48,637 bases of DNA. Origin: an uncultured Lachnospiraceae bacterium (GTDB lineage: Bacteria > Bacillota > Clostridia > TANB77 > CAG-508). The notes below the pieces were generated by a model. The model was not told where the DNA came from. It saw only the letters and a list, made by a program, of their open reading frames with translations, and made no database searches. How positions within the stretch are numbered: the first letter of the stretch is position 1; every line of letters begins with the position of its first letter. Position numbers and translations under genes: made by a program. Positions 19,551 to 28,910 of the stretch are shown here, piece by piece. Location: the NCBI GenBank assembly GCA_945917765.1, contig CAMEHU010000010.1, positions 1 through 48,637 on the forward strand, in the 5' to 3' direction.

Positions 19551-20249
19551 TTATTCTTCGATTTCGTTAGATAGTTTATGTATAGCTTTTGTTTCTATTC
19601 TTGAAACATACGAACGGGAAATTCCTAAATAATTAGCTATTTGATTTTGAGTTCTAGGTTTTTTGCCATCTAGTCCAAACCTCATTTCTAAAATCAATTT
19701 TTCTCTATCTTTTAAAACCTCTTTCATTTTAGAATATAAAGTTTTTATCTTAAACTTTAAGTCAACTTCTTCTTCAATACTTCTTTCATTATTTACTATT
19801 ACTTCTTGCAATGATACAGTATTATCATCTTTGTCTTTGCCAATTGTATCTTCTAAATATACTTCGGCACCTAATTTTTTTATAGACCTTAGATGCATTA
19901 ATACTTCATTTTCAATACATCTTGAAACATATGTAGCAAGTCGAACACCTTTACTAGAGTCAAAGCTTTTAATACCTTTTATTAAGCCGATGGTTCCAAT
20001 TGATATCAAGTCATCTTGATCAATATTAGCTGTACAGTATTTTTTGCATACGTGTGCGACAAGTCGCAAATTTCGTTCTATCAAAATATTTCTTGCTTCT
20101 TCATCACCGTGTTCATATTTTTCTATATATATTTTTTCTTCTTCAGAAGAAAGAGGCTCAGGAAATAGACTATTATTTGAGATATATCCAACTACAAAAA
20201 CAGCACTTTTTAAAAATGCTAAAAAACCTGAAATACAAAGAGTTAACAT
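19551..20249 (-). CDS. sigK: Sporulation sigma factor SigK (uninterrupted), 232 aa
   Basis: RNA polymerase sigma factor for late mother-cell genes. The N-terminal hydrophobic pro-sequence region (MLTLCISGFLAFLKSAVFVV) matches pro-SigK, which is removed by proteolysis in Bacillus. PLSSEEEKIY and RNLRLVAHVCKKY (region 2), DDLISIGTIGLIKGI (region 2.2-2.3), and the C-terminal LGISRSYVSRIETKA helix-turn-helix (region 4) follow. The gene is continuous, so no skin-type element splits it here. It indicates a spore-forming lineage. It converges with the acyl synthetase gene, with only 4 bases between their stops. Confidence 0.92.
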   Translation of the reverse strand: MLTLCISGFLAFLKSAVFVVGYISNNSLFPEPLSSEEEKIYIEKYEHGDEEARNILIERNLRLVAHVCKKYCTANIDQDDLISIGTIGLIKGIKSFDSSKGVRLATYVSRCIENEVLMHLRSIKKLGAEVYLEDTIGKDKDDNTVSLQEVIVNNERSIEEEVDLKFKIKTLYSKMKEVLKDREKLILEMRFGLDGKKPRTQNQIANYLGISRSYVSRIETKAIHKLSNEIEE

Positions 20250-20506
20250 ATATTTACCTCCAAATTAATCTATTTTATATATATGATTCATTATGAAAAA
20301 TGTGCATGACCATACTAATTTAAAAGCAATAAAAAATTAAATATAAAATATAGAATATGGTTGTAATTGTTTAATTGTTAATATATAATATGTAAGATTT
20401 CTAAATGGTAAAAATAACTATTTGAAAACAGCTTTTTTACATAATAAATTTATAAAATTAAAAGCAAGAATAGTGATTAATAAATAAGAAAGGAGATTTA
20501 TAAAAC

Positions 20507-23116
20507 ATGTTAGAGTTAAAAAACATAACAAAAGATTATCTTTCTGGTGACATGAAGGTTAGTGCTTTAAAAGGAGTTAATCTGGAATTTAGAAAAAGTG
20601 AATTTGTTTCTATTTTAGGTCAAAGTGGATGCGGAAAAACTACTTTATTAAACATTATAGGTGGTCTTGATAGATATACAAGCGGAGATTTGATTATAAA
20701 TGGTAAATCTACAAAAAAATTCAAAGACAAAGATTGGGATGCTTATAGAAACTATTCTGTAGGTTTTGTATTTCAAAACTATAATCTAATACCACATCAA
20801 ACAGTATTATCAAATGTAGAATTAGCACTTACATTATCAGGAGTGTCTAAAAAAGAAAGAAAACAAAAAGCCATATCTGCTCTTGAAAAAGTGGGCTTAA
20901 AAGACCAAATGCATAAAAAACCAAATCAAATGTCTGGGGGGCAAATGCAAAGAGTAGCAATAGCTAGAGCTTTGGTAAATGATCCAGATATAATTTTAGC
21001 AGATGAACCAACAGGAGCATTAGATACTGAAACTAGTGTTCAAATAATGAATATTTTAAAAGAAATTTCAGAAAACAAACTAATTATAATGGTAACACAC
21101 AATCCTGAGTTGGCAGAAAAGTATTCATCAAGAATTGTTAAAATATTAGATGGTAAAATTATGGATGATTCTAATCCATATACTGAGGATGATAGAAAAA
21201 ATGAAACAATGCAAGCAAAAACAGGTAAAACTTCAATGAATTATTTTACAGCTTTATCACTTAGTTTAAACAATTTGATGACTAAAAAAGGAAGAACATT
21301 TTTAACAGCGTTTGCTGGAAGCATTGGTATAATTGGAATTGCACTTATTTTATCTTTGTCTAATGGTGTTCAGAAATATATTCAAAAAGTGCAGGAAGAT
21401 ACTTTATCATCATATCCAATATCAATTCAAGAAGAAAGTGTAGATATGGGAAGTATGATGACTTCTATGATGGAAGAACAGAACAATAAAGAACAACATG
21501 GTAATGATGGGAAAATTTATTCAAGAAATATAATGAGCAATATGTTAAGCACTTTATCAACAAAAATGAAAAACAACAACTTAGAGGAGTTTAAAAAATA
21601 CATTGAAAATGAAAATACAGTAATAAAGGATAAAGCAAATGCGATTCAATATGAATATAATTTAGACTTAAATCTATATAAAGAAGATACATCTAATGGA
21701 ATTGTTCAAGTAAACCCAAGCACAGTAATGAGTAGTATAGGGTTTGGAAAAACAAACGAAGACGATGAATCTAATTCATCAATGATGTCTATGTCATTTG
21801 GCTCATCAGATGTATGGAGAGAATTGTTAGATAACAAAGAATTAATTAATTCACAATATGATGTTATAGCTGGAAAGATGCCAGAAAAATATAATGAAGT
21901 TGTAATAATAGTTGATGAAAATTACGAAGTAAGTGATTATACATTATATTCTTTAGGATTAAAGGATCAATCAGATTTAAAAGCTGCAATGTTAGCACTA
22001 CAAAAAGGAGAAGAAGTTGCTAAACAAGAAACAACAGAGTATAAGTATGAGGATCTACTTAACCTATCATATAAACTATTGTTAAATACGGACTTTTATC
22101 AAAAAAATAATGGAATTTGGATTGATAAATCAAATGATAATGGTTATATGATAGAAAAACTACAAAATGCTGAAGATGTAAATGTGGTTGGAATAATTAA
22201 GCCAAAAGAAGGAAGTAATATACAAAAAACTGCTGGAGAAATAGGGTATACTAAAGAGTTAACAGAGTATGTAATAAATAAAGTAAATAATTCAGAGATT
22301 GTATCTGAGCAAAAATCAAATCCTAATATTAATGTGTTTACAGGTATGGAATTTAAGGACGAAAATGAAATTGTTAAATTAAATTCAAATTTTGATTTTA
22401 ATTCATTAAGTTCTGAACAAAAGGCATATATGGCAAATCTAAGTCAAGAAGAATTAGCAAATCTAATGACTGCGTATACAAAAAATAATAATGCAACATT
22501 TGAAAAAGTGCTTAAGAGACTTGGCGCAGTTGATTTAAGTAAACCATCAACTATAAATATTTATCCAAAGGACTTTGCTTCAAAAGATGTTATTGCAAAA
22601 GAAATTGAAAATTACAATAATAAGCAAAGGGAGAATGGAAAAGAAGAAAATGTTATTGAGTATTCAGATATGGTAGGAATGATGATGAATTCCGTAACTG
22701 TAATTGTAAATATAATTAGTTATGTTTTAGTAGCTTTTGTATCTATTTCACTAGTTGTTTCATCAATAATGATTGGAATAATAACTTATATTTCTGTATT
22801 AGAAAGAACAAAAGAAATAGGAATTTTAAGAGCAATTGGTGCTTCTAAGAAAGATATTTCAAGAGTTTTCAATGCAGAGACACTTATTGTTGGATTAACT
22901 GCCGGATTAATAGGTATTGGTGTGACACTACTTTTAAATATTCCTATTAATGCTATTATAAAAGCTGTAGCAAATGTTTCCGGAATTGCATCTTTGCCAG
23001 TGGTAGGTGGAATTGTGCTTGTATTAATTAGTATCATTCTAACTGTAATTGCTGGATTAATTCCATCAAAAGTTGCAAGCAAGAAAGATCCAGTTGTAGC
23101 ATTAAGAACAGAGTAA
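20507..23116 (+). CDS. ABC transporter, fused ATPase and FtsX/MacB-like permease, 869 aa
   Basis: Residues 1-225 form an ATPase of the LolD/MacB class: Walker A GQSGCGKTT, Q-loop VFQNYNLIPHQT, signature NQMSGGQMQRVAIARAL, Walker B IILADEPTGALD and H-loop VTHNPE. Residues from about 265 begin a membrane segment (LTAFAGSIGIIGIALILSL), followed by a large extracytoplasmic domain of about 430 residues and three C-terminal membrane segments (about 725-860) with the FtsX-domain motif TKEIGILRAIGASKKDI. The fusion fits macrolide/peptide-export or lipoprotein-type transporters of Firmicutes. The substrate is unknown. AAGGAG precedes the start. No two-component genes lie alongside. The 257-base gap after sigK holds no gene that I can see. 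Confidence 0.88.
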   Translation: MLELKNITKDYLSGDMKVSALKGVNLEFRKSEFVSILGQSGCGKTTLLNIIGGLDRYTSGDLIINGKSTKKFKDKDWDAYRNYSVGFVFQNYNLIPHQTVLSNVELALTLSGVSKKERKQKAISALEKVGLKDQMHKKPNQMSGGQMQRVAIARALVNDPDIILADEPTGALDTETSVQIMNILKEISENKLIIMVTHNPELAEKYSSRIVKILDGKIMDDSNPYTEDDRKNETMQAKTGKTSMNYFTALSLSLNNLMTKKGRTFLTAFAGSIGIIGIALILSLSNGVQKYIQKVQEDTLSSYPISIQEESVDMGSMMTSMMEEQNNKEQHGNDGKIYSRNIMSNMLSTLSTKMKNNNLEEFKKYIENENTVIKDKANAIQYEYNLDLNLYKEDTSNGIVQVNPSTVMSSIGFGKTNEDDESNSSMMSMSFGSSDVWRELLDNKELINSQYDVIAGKMPEKYNEVVIIVDENYEVSDYTLYSLGLKDQSDLKAAMLALQKGEEVAKQETTEYKYEDLLNLSYKLLLNTDFYQKNNGIWIDKSNDNGYMIEKLQNAEDVNVVGIIKPKEGSNIQKTAGEIGYTKELTEYVINKVNNSEIVSEQKSNPNINVFTGMEFKDENEIVKLNSNFDFNSLSSEQKAYMANLSQEELANLMTAYTKNNNATFEKVLKRLGAVDLSKPSTINIYPKDFASKDVIAKEIENYNNKQRENGKEENVIEYSDMVGMMMNSVTVIVNIISYVLVAFVSISLVVSSIMIGIITYISVLERTKEIGILRAIGASKKDISRVFNAETLIVGLTAGLIGIGVTLLLNIPINAIIKAVANVSGIASLPVVGGIVLVLISIILTVIAGLIPSKVASKKDPVVALRTE

Positions 23117-23154
23117 TAGTTTTTTAATCTTTACAGGTTAAATTAATAATACAG

Positions 23155-23193
23155 AAAAAAACACTAGATAGAATATTCTATCTGGTGTTTTTT
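23155..23193. terminator. Bidirectional terminator between the ABC transporter and rnhA
   Basis: AAAAAACACTAGATAGAATA and the partner ending TCTGGTGTTTTTT form a long stem with an A-tract on one side and a T-tract on the other, serving both convergent genes. Confidence 0.85.
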
Positions 23194-23626
23194 ACAAACT
23201 TGAAATTGCATTTCTTGCTAATTCATCACATCTATTATTAAATTCATTGTCACTATGACCTTTAACTTTAATAAAAGTAACTTTATGTGTTTGTGTCAAA
23301 GAATATAATTCTTGCCATAATTCTTTATTTTTAACAGGCTCATTATTAGCAGTTTTCCAACCTTTTTTCATCCAATTATAAATCCAGCCTTGATTAAAAC
23401 AATTTACAACATATGCACTATCACTATAAAGATTTACTTTGCAAGGAAATTTTAGCATTTTTAATCCTTCAATAACAGCTGTTATTTCCATTATATTATT
23501 TGTAGTATCTGGGTTTCCACCAGAAATTTCTTTTTTATTACCTTTATACATTAAAACAGCTCCCCAACCACCAGGACCTGGATTGCCAGAACATGCTCCA
23601 TCAGTATATATTGTAACTTCTTCCAT
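23192..23626 (-). CDS. rnhA: Ribonuclease HI, 144 aa
   Basis: Cuts RNA in RNA-DNA hybrids, using two metal ions. The D-E-D-D residues are visible: [18 protein letters not shown] (Asp9), [12 protein letters not shown] (Glu), LYSDSAYVV (Asp) and NNRCDELAR (Asp). [15 protein letters not shown] contains the catalytic-loop His. Length fits E. coli-type RNase HI with no extra hybrid-binding domain. It is divergent from tmcAL across a 115-base gap that should contain promoters for both. Confidence 0.95.
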   Translation of the reverse strand: MEEVTIYTDGACSGNPGPGGWGAVLMYKGNKKEISGGNPDTTNNIMEITAVIEGLKMLKFPCKVNLYSDSAYVVNCFNQGWIYNWMKKGWKTANNEPVKNKELWQELYSLTQTHKVTFIKVKGHSDNEFNNRCDELARNAISSL

Positions 23627-23741
23627 TTTTTTGCCTCACTTTCTATTGATTTTTTTTACTTTTATGATATTATAACAATAAAGCTTGTTATATACAAGAT
23701 TTTTTGAAAAAAATGAAAAGTAAGATTGATAGGAGGTATAC

Positions 23742-24974
23742 ATGAGCGAGGTTTTAGGAATAATTGCAGAATATAATCCTTTTCATAATGGACATTTATA
23801 TCATATACAAAAATCTAAAGAACAAACAGGTGCAAAATTTGTTGTATGTGTTATGAGTGGTAATTTTGTTCAAAGAGGAAACACGTCAATTGTTGATAAA
23901 TGGACAAAAGCAAAATTAGCAATTGAAAACGGTGTAGACTTAGTTTTAGAATTACCTACAATATATAGTGTTTCAAGCGCAGAAAGCTTCGCACAGGGAG
24001 CAGTTAAAATTCTTGAAAACCTTGGTATTGTTGATACAATTTCATTTGGAACAGAAACAAACGATTTTGCAGCTTTGAATAATATTGCAACTATACTTAC
24101 AGAAGAACCAAAAGAATTTGTTAATATGTTAAAAGAAGATTTGAAGCAAGGCTTGTCTTTTCCAAAGGCTAGAGAAAATGCTTTGATAAAGTATTTAAAT
24201 GATGATGTTAGATACAAGGATATTTTAAATAGTCCGAATAATATTTTGGGAGTTGAATATTTAAAATCTTTGAAACAAATAAAAAGCAAAATCGCACCAG
24301 TAGCAATAAAAAGAGAAAAAGTATATTATAATGATAATTTTATTGTTGACGATTTTGCAAGCGCCACAGCGATTAGAAAACTTGTTGCAAATAAAGATTT
24401 TTCAGGTTTAATTAAAGTTGTTCCAAGGTCATGCTATGAAACAGTTTTAAAAGAATTTGAAGCTGGAAATGTGGTTTTAGATTTGCAAAAATTTGAAAAA
24501 GAAATTTTCTATACATTAAGAAGAATGTCTGTAAGTGAAATTGCAGAATTACCGGATGTATCAGAAGGTTTGGAAAACACAATAAAAAATGCGGCAAATT
24601 TTTGCAATAATATAAAAGATTTTATTGATATTGTAAAAACTAAAAGATATACTCAAACAAGAATACAAAGAATTTTAGTATTTGCATTGTTAGGAATTAC
24701 AAAAAAAGATGTTCAAACAGCAAAAAAAGTAATTCCATATGCCAGAGTCTTAGGATTTAATGAGAAGGGAAAACTATTGCTATCAGGAATTTCACAAAAT
24801 AATCCCAAAATGCAAGTTGTAACATCAGTGAAAAGATTTTTAGATAATAATACTAATAAAGCGTATAAGAGAATGATGGAGATAGATATTTTTTCAACTG
24901 ATGTCTATACTTTAGGATATAGAAATGATTCAATGGCAAACTTAGATTATACTAAAAATATGATTATGCTATAA
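23742..24974 (+). CDS. tmcAL: tRNA(Met) cytidine acetate ligase (TmcAL/YlbM), 410 aa
   Basis: Nucleotidyltransferase-fold enzyme that uses ATP and acetate to make N4-acetylcytidine at the wobble base of elongator tRNA-Met. It begins GIIAEYNPFHNGHLYHI with the HxGH motif (His15-His18), followed by MSGNFVQRG and the family-typical DLVLELPTIYSVSSAE. The C-terminal region has TRIQRILVFALLGI as in Bacillus YlbM. The start is preceded by AGGAGG. Length matches the family. Confidence 0.92.
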   Translation: MSEVLGIIAEYNPFHNGHLYHIQKSKEQTGAKFVVCVMSGNFVQRGNTSIVDKWTKAKLAIENGVDLVLELPTIYSVSSAESFAQGAVKILENLGIVDTISFGTETNDFAALNNIATILTEEPKEFVNMLKEDLKQGLSFPKARENALIKYLNDDVRYKDILNSPNNILGVEYLKSLKQIKSKIAPVAIKREKVYYNDNFIVDDFASATAIRKLVANKDFSGLIKVVPRSCYETVLKEFEAGNVVLDLQKFEKEIFYTLRRMSVSEIAELPDVSEGLENTIKNAANFCNNIKDFIDIVKTKRYTQTRIQRILVFALLGITKKDVQTAKKVIPYARVLGFNEKGKLLLSGISQNNPKMQVVTSVKRFLDNNTNKAYKRMMEIDIFSTDVYTLGYRNDSMANLDYTKNMIML

Positions 24975-25053
24975 TTTACTAAATTATACTAAGGAAAAAT
25001 TTAAAATGGTTTATGGGTAATACCAATAAAAACCCAAATATATTATACAAGGA

Positions 25054-26259
25054 ATGGGAAAACAAATGAACGAATTATTCGCAGATTTACATGTACATAT
25101 AGGAAGATCAGAAAATGGAAAGCCTATAAAAATTACAGCAGCAAGGTCTTTAAACTTTGCAAATATAGCAAAAGAGTGTGCTGATAGAAAAGGAATCAAT
25201 ATAGTAGGAATTATAGATTCAGCATCACCTTACGTAATAGAAGATATAGAAAACTTCTTAAAAACAGGAGAAGCTTATGAAATTAAAGATGGTGGAATAA
25301 TATATAAAGATAAAGTATGTATTATCTTAGGAAGTGAAATTGAAACAGCTGAAATAAATGAAAATGGAAAAACAGGAAGTGCCCACAACTTATGCTATTT
25401 TCCAACATTAAATGACATAAAAGGATTTTCAAAAGAAATGAGTACACATATTAAAAATATTACACTAAGTTCACAAAGAGCTGATATTTCAGGATATGAA
25501 CTAATTGATATTGTAGAAAAATATAATGGTGTACTAATTCCAGCACATGCTTTTACACCACATAAAAGCTACTATGGAAATTGTACTAAGAGTATGAAAA
25601 GAATTTTTAAAGAAAAATACGATAGAATACCTGCAATAGAACTAGGATTAAGTTCTGATACATTTTTAGCTGATGAAATATCAGAACTTGAAGGTAAAAC
25701 ATTTTTAACAAATTCAGATGCACATTCATTACCAAAAATAGCAAGAGAGTACAACAAGATTTTAGTTGAAGATATAAGCTTTAAAGAATTAATGAAAGCA
25801 ATTAGAAGAGAAGATGGCAGAAAAATAGTTGCAAATTACGGATTAGACCCAAAACTAGGAAAATATCACAGAACATATTGCGAAAAATGTGATAAAAGAA
25901 TAGAAGGAACAGCACCAGTGCTACTATGTCCAGATTGTGATAACTCAAACATTACAATGGGGGTTTTTGATAGAATAGAAGTAATAAAAGACAAACCTTC
26001 AACAAAAAGCCCAAGCTTCAGACCACCATATATATACCAAATACCATTACAATTTATTCCAGGTGTTGGTCCAAAAGTTATAGATAAATTGTTAGCAAAT
26101 TTTGACACAGAAATGAATGTATTACATAAAATGTCAAAAGATGATATTGAAGGTGTTGTAGGAGCAAAAATTGCTAATAATATTTATAATGCTTGCAATG
26201 GAAATGTTGATATTCAAGCTGGTGGTGGCGGTGTTTATGGAAAGATTAGTGTTGGGTAA
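25054..26259 (+). CDS. Endonuclease Q-like DNA repair nuclease (PHP + zinc + HhH), 401 aa
   Basis: The N-terminal PHP domain has FADLHVHIGRS, ILGSEIETAE, VLIPAHAFTP and LTNSDAHSLP as metal-ligand motifs. A zinc site, YCEKCDKR...LLCPDCDN, follows near residue 280, and a C-terminal helix-hairpin-helix, FIPGVGPKVIDKLL, lies near 340. This order is characteristic of EndoQ, which nicks DNA 5' of deaminated or abasic bases. The C-terminus ends with a Gly-rich tail (QAGGGGVYGKISVG). The annotated start at 25054 has a weak GGAATGGG site. The next Met (25066) is also possible. Its stop codon is directly followed by the palindromic REP-like repeat. Confidence 0.88.
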   Translation: MGKQMNELFADLHVHIGRSENGKPIKITAARSLNFANIAKECADRKGINIVGIIDSASPYVIEDIENFLKTGEAYEIKDGGIIYKDKVCIILGSEIETAEINENGKTGSAHNLCYFPTLNDIKGFSKEMSTHIKNITLSSQRADISGYELIDIVEKYNGVLIPAHAFTPHKSYYGNCTKSMKRIFKEKYDRIPAIELGLSSDTFLADEISELEGKTFLTNSDAHSLPKIAREYNKILVEDISFKELMKAIRREDGRKIVANYGLDPKLGKYHRTYCEKCDKRIEGTAPVLLCPDCDNSNITMGVFDRIEVIKDKPSTKSPSFRPPYIYQIPLQFIPGVGPKVIDKLLANFDTEMNVLHKMSKDDIEGVVGAKIANNIYNACNGNVDIQAGGGGVYGKISVG

Positions 26260-26310
26260 TGCACAATTGGGGACGCGTCCCAGCTGTGCATTTTGCACAA
26301 CGTGGGACAT
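26260..26310. repeat. REP-like palindromic repeat, copy A
   Basis: TGCACAATTGGGGACGCG leads into the perfect palindrome GGGACGCGTCCC, and CAGCTGTGCA mirrors the left end. A TTTTGCACAA...GGGACA tail follows. Related copies lie at 28760-28810 and 28861-28910, and shorter GGGGACGG-type pieces lie at 26630-26790 and 43071-43094. Confidence 0.8.
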
Positions 26311-26339
26311 ATCTATGAAAAAAATCTACATAAAACCAG

Positions 26340-26367
26340 TTGACAATATAAAAAAAAAGCGTATAAT
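26340..26367 (+). promoter_or_regulatory. Promoter of the thrS T-box transcript
   Basis: TTGACA (26340-26345) and TATAAT (26362-26367) are separated by 16 bases, both perfect consensus boxes. Confidence 0.85.
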
Positions 26368-26384
26368 AGAACTATAATCAAAAA

Positions 26385-26628
26385 ACAAAAATGAGACAAA
26401 GTAAAATAAAAGCTATCTTTAGAGAGGACTTGCCACCAGGCTGAAAGCTAGTCTAGAAAAGCATATTTGAAAAACTACCTCATTGTTGCTAGGCCATAAA
26501 CCTAGACGAATTACTTGCGTTAAAAGTTTTAATTAAGAAAAAAGTAGGATGGAACCGTGTTATAAAAATATAGCACTCCTATAAATGCAAAAGTAGCTCT
26601 GCATTTATAGGAGTGCTTTTGTTTTTTC
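26385..26628 (+). ncRNA. T-box riboswitch upstream of thrS
   Basis: A long structured leader ends with the T-box core AGGATGGAACCGTG (26546-26559) and a strong terminator. It senses uncharged tRNA-Thr. The candidate specifier is ACT or ACC in GAAAAACTACC (about 26469-26479). This is read by eye and not folded. Confidence 0.88.
26573..26627 (+). terminator. T-box regulatory terminator of thrS
   Basis: GCACTCCTATAAATGCA (26573-26589) pairs with TGCATTTATAGGAGTGC (26600-26616), followed by a T-rich run. Confidence 0.9.
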
Positions 26629-26790
26629 AAATTGAGGACGGAGAAAATTTTTCAAATTGGGGACGGAGAAGATTTTAAATTTTTAAAACCTGGGACGGAT
26701 ATTAAAAATTTAAAATTCTTATAAATTAGATGATAATTCTAATATCCGTCCCAGGTTTTAAAAATTTAAAATCTTCTCCGTCCCCAATTT
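26623..26790. repeat. Direct repeat followed by a perfect 51-bp inverted repeat in the thrS leader
   Basis: Two direct copies of TTTTTCAAATTG(A/G)GGACGGAGAA occur at 26623-26645 and 26648-26670. From 26654 to 26704 the sequence is repeated exactly, inverted, at 26740-26790, leaving a 35-base loop. Both arms carry GGGACGG/CCGTCCC cores of the same repeat type as copies A-C. The stem ends about 20 bases before the thrS ribosome binding site (AGGAGG at 26808-26813), downstream of the T-box terminator. Confidence 0.85.
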
Positions 26791-26819
26791 AAACCCAATT
26801 TAAAAAAGGAGGAATTCGT

Positions 26820-28754
26820 ATGATTAAACTAGAATTAAAAGATGGCTCAATTAAAGAAGTAGAGTCAGGAATGTCAATTATTGAAATTGCTAAAAGCATA
26901 AGCGATGGATTAGCAAGAGTGGCAACAGCAGGAAAAGTAAATGGAGAAGTTAAGGATTTGAGAACAGTTATAAATGAAGATTGTAAATTAGAAATCTTGA
27001 CTTTTGAAAGTGATTTAGATGGTAAAAAAGCTTATTGGCATACAACATCACATATAATGGCTCAAGCTATTAAAAGATTATTTCCACAAGCAAAATTAGC
27101 AATAGGACCTGCAATTGATGAAGGTTTTTATTATGATTTTGATGTAGAAAATGCTTTTACAGATGAAGATAAAGCTAAAATTGAAGAAGAAATGAAAAAA
27201 ATTATTAAAGAAGATTTACCAATTGAAAGATTTTCTTTACCAAAGGCAGAAGCTTTAGAATTGATGAAAGATGAGCCATATAAGGTAGAATTAATAAATG
27301 ATTTACCAGAAGGAGAAGAAATTAGTTTTTACAAACAAGGTGAATTTACAGATTTATGTGCTGGACCTCATTTAATGAGTACAGGTAAAGTAAAAGCTGT
27401 TAAATTATTAAACTCTTCAGGAGCATATTGGAGAGGTAGCGAGAAGAACAAAATGCTTCAAAGAATTTATGCTATATCATTCCCAAAAGCAAGCCAATTA
27501 GAAGAACATTTACAATTCTTAGAAGAAGTAAAACAACGTGACCATAGAAGAATAGGAAAAGACTTAAAAATCTTCATGACACACCCACTAGTTGGTTCAG
27601 GACTTCCAATGTATTTACCAGCAGGTGCTACAATAAGAAGAACTCTTGAAAGATATATTCAAGACAAAGAACTAGCATTAGGATATGACCATGTTTATAC
27701 TCCATCACTTGCAAATGTTGATTTATACAAAACAAGTGGACACTGGGATCACTACAAAGATGATATGTTCCCAGTAATGAAAATGGATGAAGAGGAATTA
27801 GTTTTAAGACCAATGAACTGTCCTCATCACATGTTAATTTATAAGAGCGAACTACGTTCTTACAGAGATTTACCAATCAAAATCGGTGAATTAGCACATG
27901 ACTTTAGATATGAAAATAGTGGTGCTGTTTGTGGACTAGAAAGAGTTCGTCAAATGTGTCAAAATGATGCTCACTTATTTGTAAGACCAGATCAAATTAA
28001 AGAGGAAGTAGGAAAGGTTCTTAACTTAATAAGAGAAGTATATGTAAAAGATTTTGGATTCCCAGAATCAGCATTTAAATATAGATTATCATTAAGAGAT
28101 AAAGACAATATTGAAAAATATATTGATAATGATGAAATGTGGGAAACAGCTGAAAGCCAATTAAGAGCTATATTACAAGAATTAAATATAGAATTCTATG
28201 AAGCAAAAGGTGAAGCAGCATTCTATGGACCAAAAATCGACATCCAAATTAAAACAGCATTAAATCATGATGTTACAATACCAACATGTCAATTAGACTT
28301 CGCATTACCAGAAAGATTTGATTTAACATACATTGGTGAAGATGGAAAAGAACATAGACCAGTTGTAATTCACAGAGCTATTCTTGGATCTTCAGATAGA
28401 TTTATGTCATTCTTAATTGAAGAAACAAAAGGAAACTTCCCAACATGGCTTGCACCTGTTCAAGTTAAAGTAATGCCAATTACAGACAACCAATTAGACT
28501 ATGCGAAGGAAGTTACAAACAAATTAAGAGCAAACAGAATTCGTGTTGAATTAGATGATAGAAACGAAAAAATCGGTTATAAAATTCGTGAAGCTCAACT
28601 TCAAAAAGTTCCTTACATGTTAGTTGTAGGAGAGAAAGAAGTAAACGCAGGAACAGTAGGCGTTCGTTCAAGAAAAGACGGAGATGTTGGAGCAGTTAGC
28701 GTTGATGAATTTATAAAAAATATTAAAGAAGAAATTGAAAATTTTGTAAGATAA
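26820..28754 (+). CDS. thrS: Threonyl-tRNA synthetase, 644 aa
   Basis: Class II synthetase that charges tRNA-Thr. It has an N-terminal TGS domain (about 1-60, IKLELKDGSIKEVESGMSI), a second-additional editing domain with HTTSHIMAQAI and CAGPHLMSTG, and a catalytic core with RPMNCPHHMLIYKS (zinc Cys) and RYENSGAVCGLERVRQM (motif 2). Motif 3 is RAILGSSDRFMSFLIEE. The C-terminal anticodon-binding domain covers the last ~100 residues. Length is normal. AGGAGG precedes the ATG. Expression is controlled by the T-box upstream, and the long inverted repeat lies in the same leader. Confidence 0.97.
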   Translation: MIKLELKDGSIKEVESGMSIIEIAKSISDGLARVATAGKVNGEVKDLRTVINEDCKLEILTFESDLDGKKAYWHTTSHIMAQAIKRLFPQAKLAIGPAIDEGFYYDFDVENAFTDEDKAKIEEEMKKIIKEDLPIERFSLPKAEALELMKDEPYKVELINDLPEGEEISFYKQGEFTDLCAGPHLMSTGKVKAVKLLNSSGAYWRGSEKNKMLQRIYAISFPKASQLEEHLQFLEEVKQRDHRRIGKDLKIFMTHPLVGSGLPMYLPAGATIRRTLERYIQDKELALGYDHVYTPSLANVDLYKTSGHWDHYKDDMFPVMKMDEEELVLRPMNCPHHMLIYKSELRSYRDLPIKIGELAHDFRYENSGAVCGLERVRQMCQNDAHLFVRPDQIKEEVGKVLNLIREVYVKDFGFPESAFKYRLSLRDKDNIEKYIDNDEMWETAESQLRAILQELNIEFYEAKGEAAFYGPKIDIQIKTALNHDVTIPTCQLDFALPERFDLTYIGEDGKEHRPVVIHRAILGSSDRFMSFLIEETKGNFPTWLAPVQVKVMPITDNQLDYAKEVTNKLRANRIRVELDDRNEKIGYKIREAQLQKVPYMLVVGEKEVNAGTVGVRSRKDGDVGAVSVDEFIKNIKEEIENFVR

Positions 28755-28759
28755 AAAAA

Positions 28760-28910
28760 TGCACAGTTGGGGACGCGTCCCTGCTGTGCATTTTGCACAA
28801 TTAGGGACAGGTTGATGTGTCAAAACTAAATACTTAACATACGTCCCAAATTTTATTGATGTGTCCCAGACTGTGCATTTTGCACAGTTGGGACGCGTCC
28901 CCAATTGTAC
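28760..28910. repeat. REP-like palindromic repeats, copies B and C
   Basis: Copy B (28760-28810) is nearly identical to copy A. Copy C (28861-28910) carries the same core, with GTGTCCCAGACTGTGCA on its left and CCCCAATTGTAC on its right, arranged roughly in opposite orientation. The repeats fill the gap between thrS and the convergent radical SAM gene. Copy C extends into the last codons of the radical SAM gene. Confidence 0.8.

Noticed and set aside
26171-26377. Plus-strand ORF crossing the end of the EndoQ gene and the repeat
   Set aside because: It overlaps a well-supported gene in another frame and its second half is palindromic repeat and promoter.
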